A stretch of 64,000 bases of DNA from an uncultured Gemmiger sp. (GTDB taxonomy: Bacteria > Bacillota > Clostridia > Oscillospirales > Ruminococcaceae): positions 1-64,000 of the forward strand of contig CALXHO010000007.1 in NCBI GenBank assembly GCA_944388125.1, in the 5' to 3' direction. Position 1 is the first letter of the stretch. Each line of letters opens with the position of its first letter. Positions 58,692 to 64,000 of this stretch are shown piece after piece. Both the position numbers and the translations under genes were made by a program. The notes below the pieces were generated by a model. The model ran no database searches. It was not told where the DNA came from and worked only from the letters and a program-made list of their open reading frames with translations.

Positions 58692-61214
58692 ATAGACCCC
58701 AAAAAAGAACGGCATATTTCGGTCGGCGGTGCCAAGAATCCGTCGGATCCCGGACAGAATGCCGGAACACCCGCCGCAGGCGGTAAAAAGAAAAAGCCCC
58801 GCAAGCGCCGTCACAGCGTTTGGGGATATATCTGGCGGACGTTTGTCTGCCTGTTCTGTGTCGGCATCATGGCATGCAGCGTGGCGGGTGTGCTTCTGGC
58901 AATGTACATTGTAGAAGTCACTGCCAACGACACCGAACTGGACCTGGACAACCAGAAACTGAAACAGACGACCATCGTCTATGCCCTCAACCGGGATACC
59001 AACGAGTGGGAACCTTACGCCACCTTCTCGGGCAGCGACAACCGTATCTGGAAGTCTCTGGATGAGATGCCGGAGTATCTTCAGCAGGCGGTCATCGCCG
59101 TTGAGGACAAGGACTTTATGAACGAGCCCGGCATCAACATCAAGCGTACCATCGGTGCAGCCCTCAACGAGTTCACCGGCAACGCCATTTACGGCCAGAC
59201 CACCGGTGCCTCCACCCTGGAGCAGCAGCTGGTCAAGAACCTGACCAAGGATGATGACGTGGGCGGCATTGACGGTTACCTGCGTAAAGTCCGTGAGATT
59301 TTCCGCGCCATCGGTCTGTGCAACCGGTACAGCAAGGCCACTATTCTGGAAGCCTACCTCAACACCATCCCCCTGACGGGACAGATCTACGGCATGGAGG
59401 TCGGTGCCCAGACCTACTTTGGCAAGACGGTCTCCGACCTGACGCTGAGTGAGTGCGCAGTGCTGGCATCCATCACCAAGAACCCTACCAGCTACAACCC
59501 CTTCACCAACCCGGAAAATCTGCAGACCCGCCGCAACCATGTCCTGAAAGAGATGTACAATCAGGGCTATATCACCGAGGAAGAATATAACTCTGCCTGT
59601 GCGGAGCCCATCACCCTGGTGGAAAGCTCTTCCTCCACCAAGACGGCTACGGTCAGTTCCAACAACTCCTACTTCACCGACGCGCTGTACAACGACCTGG
59701 TCCAGGCCATCATGGAGACCTACAACATGACCAACCAGGAGGCCCAGAGCGAGGTGCTCAACGGCGGTCTGCGCGTCTACTCCACGGTGGACACCAAGGT
59801 CCAGACCTCTCTGGAAAACCTCATGCTCAACGAGAATGACGATATCTTCCCGGCTCTGTGGCATGATGAGGAGGTGGAGACCTCCATCCCCGCCGACGGT
59901 GAGGTCACCTACGACGATGACGGTCTGCCCCTGCAGGAAAACTCCGACGGCGACATGGTCTCCGTCTTTGGTCAGGATGCCATCCCCGTCTATGCGGATG
60001 ATGAGAATACCACCTTCAAGACCACGGTGAATGAGGACAACAATACCCTGGTCTTCTATGAAAAGGTCCGTACCCAGGCGGCAGCCGCCGTTGTGGATTA
60101 CGACGGCCAGGTGGTTGCCGTGGTCGGCGGCCTGGGCGAGAAGAAATACGACCTGGTATTCAACCGCGCCACCGAACCCCACCAGACCGGTTCTACCATG
60201 AAGCCTATTGCGGCCTACTGCCTTGCCATCGACAATGGCCTGACGACCTATTCCTCCCGCCAGATTGATCTGGGCATCTACACGGCAGCGGACAAAAAGG
60301 TCCTCAAGAGCCAGTATTCCTATCTGGATCCCTTTGCAGCCAGCACCCTGGCCCGTGACGATGTCTGGCGCTCCTGGCCTGAGAACTACGGCGGATCGGG
60401 CGGCGACGGTGCAACGGTGCTCACCTATGACGCCCTGCAGCAGTCGCTGAATACCGTCGCCGTGCGTATCGGCCAGCTGGTCGGCACCGAGATGATGTTC
60501 AACTTTGCCCATGACACCCTCCAGTGCACCTACCTGAATGCCGAGACGGACATGGACTATGCACCTCTGGTTCTGGGCGCCCAGTCCCGCGGTCTGACCA
60601 CCGTCCAGCTGGCGGCGGCCTACACCATCTTCTACGACGGCACCTACACCACACCGCATTATTTCACGGAAGTCTACGATTATCAGGACAACCTTTATCT
60701 GGATAACTCCAAGCGGATTTCCACGACCCAGGCCATCAAGCCTTCCACAGCGACGATCATGAACCGTATGCTGCAGAACGTCCTGAAGACCGGTACTGCC
60801 CGCGGTATGGTACCTGACACCGAGAACAATATCCCGGCTGCGGCCAAGACCGGTACGACTTCCGACTTCAAGGACTTCACCTTCGCGGGACTGACGCCGT
60901 ACTATGTCACGGCAGTCTGGTGGGGCTTTGACGATCCGACTCCCATGGACACCTATGGCGTTACAAGTGGTAAACCCACGCAGGTCCTGTGGAAGAGTCT
61001 GATGGAAGAAGTCCTGGCTGACAAGGAGTACAAGGACTTCCCCATGGCCGATGACGTTGTGACCAAGCAGTTTGACCCGTCCACCGGTTCCATCATTTCG
61101 GGCGGCGGTCTCACCGGTTACTACACCGAGGACAACCTCCCAGAGAACTATACCGATGACGTGGATCCCTATGCGGCTGACGCTCTGAACGCCGCCACCA
61201 GCACGGCGGGGTAA
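58692..61214 (+). CDS. Bifunctional class A penicillin-binding protein (PBP1A type), probable AUA start
   Basis: An 840-residue (from ATA 58692) enzyme: a cytoplasmic basic tail, a membrane helix (about 48-72), a GT51 glycosyltransferase domain (about 110-290) with Glu138 in AVEDKDF and GASTLEQQLVKN, and a transpeptidase domain (about 380-790) with STMK (Ser501-Lys504), a SLN motif and KTGTT (Lys719). It polymerises and crosslinks peptidoglycan. The only canonical start is GTG 58632, which lacks an SD; ATA 58692 has AAAGGAGG at 8 bases, so I favour ATA. The His of the common EDxxFxxHxG motif is absent (EDKDFMNEPG). Confidence 0.85.
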   Translation: MDPKKERHISVGGAKNPSDPGQNAGTPAAGGKKKKPRKRRHSVWGYIWRTFVCLFCVGIMACSVAGVLLAMYIVEVTANDTELDLDNQKLKQTTIVYALNRDTNEWEPYATFSGSDNRIWKSLDEMPEYLQQAVIAVEDKDFMNEPGINIKRTIGAALNEFTGNAIYGQTTGASTLEQQLVKNLTKDDDVGGIDGYLRKVREIFRAIGLCNRYSKATILEAYLNTIPLTGQIYGMEVGAQTYFGKTVSDLTLSECAVLASITKNPTSYNPFTNPENLQTRRNHVLKEMYNQGYITEEEYNSACAEPITLVESSSSTKTATVSSNNSYFTDALYNDLVQAIMETYNMTNQEAQSEVLNGGLRVYSTVDTKVQTSLENLMLNENDDIFPALWHDEEVETSIPADGEVTYDDDGLPLQENSDGDMVSVFGQDAIPVYADDENTTFKTTVNEDNNTLVFYEKVRTQAAAAVVDYDGQVVAVVGGLGEKKYDLVFNRATEPHQTGSTMKPIAAYCLAIDNGLTTYSSRQIDLGIYTAADKKVLKSQYSYLDPFAASTLARDDVWRSWPENYGGSGGDGATVLTYDALQQSLNTVAVRIGQLVGTEMMFNFAHDTLQCTYLNAETDMDYAPLVLGAQSRGLTTVQLAAAYTIFYDGTYTTPHYFTEVYDYQDNLYLDNSKRISTTQAIKPSTATIMNRMLQNVLKTGTARGMVPDTENNIPAAAKTGTTSDFKDFTFAGLTPYYVTAVWWGFDDPTPMDTYGVTSGKPTQVLWKSLMEEVLADKEYKDFPMADDVVTKQFDPSTGSIISGGGLTGYYTEDNLPENYTDDVDPYAADALNAATSTAG

Positions 61215-61248
61215 GCAGTCGTTCGCCCGCCATAAACAGTAACAAGCA

Positions 61249-61305
61249 TTTTACGGTAAATCTCACGGCAGTTTGATTGCGTGAGGTTTGCCGTAAAATT
61301 TTATT
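61249..61305 (+). terminator. Intrinsic terminator after the class A PBP gene
   Basis: TTTTACGG-AAA-CTCACG pairs with CGTGAG-TTT-CCGTAAAA, followed by TTTTATT. The rest of the gap up to 61489 shows nothing else supportable. Confidence 0.85.
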
Positions 61306-61489
61306 GTGTCTTTTCCGGAGAATGGTGAACAGGATGTGTGTCCAAAACAGACAGAAAGAACTCCCGGAGGGGACAGTCGGCGCCTTTTTGCAATAGAACA
61401 AATTCACAAAAAAGGAAAAATAAATCCGGTTGAAAGATGTAATGATCGCCAAAAAGTGTGTCCCGGAAGGGCAAAACCGGTATTTTTGC

Positions 61490-61518
61490 TTGCATACCGC
61501 GTACACACATGGTATGAT
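61490..61518 (+). promoter_or_regulatory. Putative promoter of the ACT-hom-thrB operon
   Basis: TTGCAT (61490-61495) and TATGAT (61513-61518), 17-base spacer, 42 bases before the ACT gene. Confidence 0.6.
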
Positions 61519-61560
61519 TATCCTTGTTTCAGAAACAAATGTACTTGAGGGAGGGACAAT

Positions 61561-61989
61561 ATGAGCGAACGGCGTTTCCTTTTGGTAGACACGTCGGTTT
61601 TGCCTGACGTTTTTCTCAAAGTGCTGGAAGCCAAGCAGCTTTTGGCTGCCGGGGAAGTGACCAACATCTCGGCTGCGGCACGGCGGGCAGGTATTTCGCG
61701 CAGCGCTTTTTATAAATATAAGGACTGTGTCTTTGATGCTGAGACCGGCCGTGAAACGATCACCGTCATTGCCACGCTGCTGGATAAAACCGGAGCACTG
61801 CAAAGTCTGTTGTCGGGGATTTCGGCGGCGGGGGCGTCCATTGTGACCATCACCCAGTCCCGGCCGGAAAACGGTGCGGCGCAGGTGGAAGTCACAGTGC
61901 GCACCGGCATGATGCAGATGAGTGTGGAGAACATGCTGATGCATCTATCGCGTCAGCCCAACGTGGTCGAAGTTCACCGCGGCACCTGA
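61561..61989 (+). CDS. ACT-domain protein (PheB/UPF0735 type)
   Basis: A 142-residue protein: an HTH-like segment (about 35-55, NISAAARRAGISRSAFYKYK) and a C-terminal ACT domain (about 68-140, ITVIATLLDKTGALQSLLSG and then NVVEVHR). ACT domains bind amino acids and usually regulate metabolism. Proteins of this type are often encoded directly before hom-thrB in Clostridia. Here hom is shorter than usual and may lack a regulatory domain of its own, so this protein could supply threonine sensing in trans. GAGGGAGG before the ATG. Confidence 0.85.
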   Translation: MSERRFLLVDTSVLPDVFLKVLEAKQLLAAGEVTNISAAARRAGISRSAFYKYKDCVFDAETGRETITVIATLLDKTGALQSLLSGISAAGASIVTITQSRPENGAAQVEVTVRTGMMQMSVENMLMHLSRQPNVVEVHRGT

Positions 61990-62024
61990 GGCCGCGCCGG
62001 TAGTTGTGAGGGGAGAGATTACAC

Positions 62025-63242
62025 ATGGCAAAAATCGCGATCATGGGGTTCGGCACGGTAGGCAGCGGCGTGCTGGAAGTATGCCGCAAAAATGCCGCGG
62101 CCATTGCCCGGCGGGCGGGGGAGCCCGTTGAGGTCAAATACATTCTGGATGTGCGGGATTTTTCCGACAGCCCGGACGCGGCACTGTTTGTCAAGGACCT
62201 GGATGTCATTCTGGCCGACCCGGAAGTGCGTGTGGTGGTCGAGACCATCGGCGGCACCCGCTTTGCCTACCCGTATGTCCGCCGCTGCCTGGAAAGCGGC
62301 CGCAGCGTCTGCACCAGCAACAAGGAGATGGTGGCCACATACGGCGCCGAGCTGCTGGCCCTGGCGCGGGAGCACGGTGCAGCTTTTCTGTTTGAGGCCA
62401 GCGTGGGCGGAGGTACGCCCATCATCACCCCCATGCATCAGTGCCTGGCGGCCAACCATATCAGCCAGATCGAAGGCATCGTCAACGGTACCACCAACTT
62501 CATGCTGACCAAGATGAAGCGGGAGGGCATGAGTTTCGAGGAAGCGCTCCATCTGGCCCAGAAGCTGGGCTACGCCGAGACCAAAGACCCCGGCGATGAC
62601 GTGGATGGCCGGGACGCCTGCCGCAAGATTGCCATTCTGGCCAGCCTGGCCTGCGGCCATCATATTTACCCGGACAACATTCCCACCCGTGGCATCCGGG
62701 AGCTGACCGCCCTGGATGTGAAGGCGGCGGAATCTCTGGAATGCGTCATCAAGCTCATTGCCTGGTACCGGGAGGAGGCCGACGGCGGTCTGAGCGCCGG
62801 CGTGGAGCCCATGCTGGTGCCGGATTCCAACCAGCTGGCCGGAGTGGATGACGTATTCAACGCCATCCTGGTCAAGGGCGATATGCTGGGTGATGTGGTG
62901 TTCTACGGCAAGGGCGCGGGCAAGCTGCCCACTGCCAGTGCTGTGGTAGCCGATGTCATCGACGCGCTCAAGGAAGGCTCGGCGGTGCATGACAGCCTGT
63001 TCTGGCAACCTGCCGATAAGCTGGACCATATGCTGGAGGACAAAAAGACTTATACCTGGTGTGTCCGGGTACGGGGCGGCGCCTACGGATTCTCGCTGCC
63101 CATGGAGCCGGTCCGCTCGGAAAACGGCCAGACTGTCTGCCGTGTGAACGGCGCCACCCGGGCGCAGATCGACGCGCTGGCCGCCGAGATGCGGACCCGC
63201 GGCTGCGAGATGCTGCTGGCCCTCAAACAGATGCCGATGTAA
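62025..63242 (+). CDS. hom: Homoserine dehydrogenase
   Basis: A 405-residue enzyme reducing aspartate semialdehyde to homoserine. The NAD(P) loop is GFGTVGSG (8-15), the catalytic region has EIEGIVNGTTNFML-like sequence (IEGIVNGTTNFML), DPGDDVDGRDA and KIAILA. Typical bacterial enzymes of about 430 residues end in an ACT domain; here only about 75 residues remain after the catalytic core, and no clear ACT pattern is visible, though a degenerate one cannot be excluded. It lies between the ACT-domain gene and thrB. GGGGAG before the ATG. Confidence 0.92.
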   Translation: MAKIAIMGFGTVGSGVLEVCRKNAAAIARRAGEPVEVKYILDVRDFSDSPDAALFVKDLDVILADPEVRVVVETIGGTRFAYPYVRRCLESGRSVCTSNKEMVATYGAELLALAREHGAAFLFEASVGGGTPIITPMHQCLAANHISQIEGIVNGTTNFMLTKMKREGMSFEEALHLAQKLGYAETKDPGDDVDGRDACRKIAILASLACGHHIYPDNIPTRGIRELTALDVKAAESLECVIKLIAWYREEADGGLSAGVEPMLVPDSNQLAGVDDVFNAILVKGDMLGDVVFYGKGAGKLPTASAVVADVIDALKEGSAVHDSLFWQPADKLDHMLEDKKTYTWCVRVRGGAYGFSLPMEPVRSENGQTVCRVNGATRAQIDALAAEMRTRGCEMLLALKQMPM

Positions 63243-63266
63243 CGTCAAAGGGAGGAACTGCATACA

Positions 63267-64000
63267 ATGATTACGGTCACCGTACCCGCGACCAGTGCCA
63301 ACGTCGGCGCGGGGTTCGACTCGCTGGGCCTGGCGCTCTCGATGCATAACGTCTTTACCTTTGAGGAGGCGGACCGCATCTATATCTCGTCGGTGGACGA
63401 CACGCGGGTGCCCGCAGGGGCAAACAACCTGGTTTTCCGCAGCGCCCGGGCCGTCTATGACCAGCTGGGCATTCCGCTGCCGGGGCTGCGCATCACCCAA
63501 CGCAACGACATTCCCATGGCCCGCGGACTGGGGTCCAGCTCCGCCTGCATTGTGGCAGGCATCCTGGGCGCCAACGCCCTGCTGGGCGGCCGCCTGACCA
63601 AACGCCAGATGCTGACCCTGGCCACCGCCATTGAGGGCCATCCCGACAATGTGGCGCCTGCCATGCTGGGCGGCTTTGTGACCAGTGTCTATGATGAGGG
63701 CCAGGTCTACACCGTCAAGAAGCACATCGATGAGGAACTGGCATTTGCCGCCTTTGTGCCCAACTTCGGCCTGCTGACTGCCAAGGCACGTGCGGCCCTG
63801 CCCCAGATGGTATCCCACAAGGACGCCGTCTACAATCTGTCGCGGGCGGCGCTGGCCACGGCGGCCTTCTGTGACGGCGACTACGACCTGCTGGGCGTTG
63901 CCACCAAGGACGCGCTGCACCAGAGCTACCGCCTGCCGCTGATTCCCGGCGGGGATGAGGTTTTCGAGCTGGCACTTGACATGGGCGCTCTGGCCGTGTA
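63267..64000 (+). CDS. thrB: Homoserine kinase (partial, runs off the window)
   Basis: The first 244 codons of a GHMP kinase: PATSANVGAGFDSLGLAL near the N terminus, the ATP-binding PMARGLGSSSACIVAGIL, then GHPDNVAPAMLGG. It phosphorylates homoserine on the way to threonine. It begins 24 bases after hom with AGGGAGG upstream, and is cut by the window edge, so the C-terminal part is missing here. thrC may follow outside the window. Confidence 0.92.
   Translation, partial: MITVTVPATSANVGAGFDSLGLALSMHNVFTFEEADRIYISSVDDTRVPAGANNLVFRSARAVYDQLGIPLPGLRITQRNDIPMARGLGSSSACIVAGILGANALLGGRLTKRQMLTLATAIEGHPDNVAPAMLGGFVTSVYDEGQVYTVKKHIDEELAFAAFVPNFGLLTAKARAALPQMVSHKDAVYNLSRAALATAAFCDGDYDLLGVATKDALHQSYRLPLIPGGDEVFELALDMGALAV

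Overview
The window looks like chromosomal core DNA of a high-GC, low-oxygen Firmicute, most like the Faecalibacterium / Gemmiger / Subdoligranulum side of the Oscillospiraceae (an inference from gene content, not a database match). Pointers are the DnaD-DnaI replication pair, a T-box leader, GntR- and TetR-controlled ABC cassettes, a two-gene SUF system, a Gram-positive FtsEX / NlpC-EnvC-like hydrolase cluster, a class B sortase and penicillin-binding proteins with PASTA or large insert domains. I see no rRNA, tRNA, CRISPR, insertion sequence or phage gene. About 50 protein genes can be supported; the last one (thrB) runs off the right end.

Left part (1-20.5 kb): a GntR-ATPase-permease cassette read leftward with an operator-like palindrome on its promoter; a class B PBP with a PASTA domain; NAD(P)H-hydrate epimerase; a 0.9 kb spacer with a strong promoter and a small ORF leading into two exopolysaccharide genes (a polyprenyl-phosphate sugar-1-P transferase, and a protein that joins the membrane/nucleotide-binding half of such a transferase to a WecG/TagA glycosyltransferase); a TetR regulator divergent from an ABC ATPase and a 1,479-residue FtsX-like permease; a ricin-type lectin domain protein with a histone-H1-like Lys/Ala/Pro tail; DUF523, rhodanese and two tandem AI-2E-family membrane proteins.

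Middle part (20.5-41.8 kb): sufC and a short sufB/D-like gene; a T-box riboswitch with asparagine features before asnB; a GNAT enzyme; malQ; an ABC exporter; a secreted SGNH-hydrolase lipoprotein; galT; a RING/zinc-ribbon membrane protein; prfB without the programmed frameshift; a CtpE-like P-type ATPase; dnaI and dnaD; a PRTase; sortase B.

Right part (42-64 kb): glmS followed by a 4,6-dehydratase and a small phosphoglycosyl transferase (UDP-GlcNAc supply and first steps of glycan assembly); a CdaR-type regulator; ftsE-ftsX with two paralogous coiled-coil M23 hydrolases, a 36-residue membrane peptide and an S41-family protein that lacks its nucleophile; rsmA; an acyl-carrier-protein / MaoC hydratase / SDR reductase / GNAT-like operon that looks like a small hydroxyacyl-making and acyl-transfer module; a BofC-like protein; a bifunctional class A PBP with what may be an AUA start codon; and ACT-protein / hom / thrB of threonine synthesis.

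The most interesting items are the ricin-H1-tail protein, the ACP-based acyl-transfer operon, the PGT-N/TagA fusion, the nucleophile-less S41 protein beside FtsEX, and the recent-looking sequence exchange between the two M23 genes. Promoters and terminators were read by eye and are predictions.
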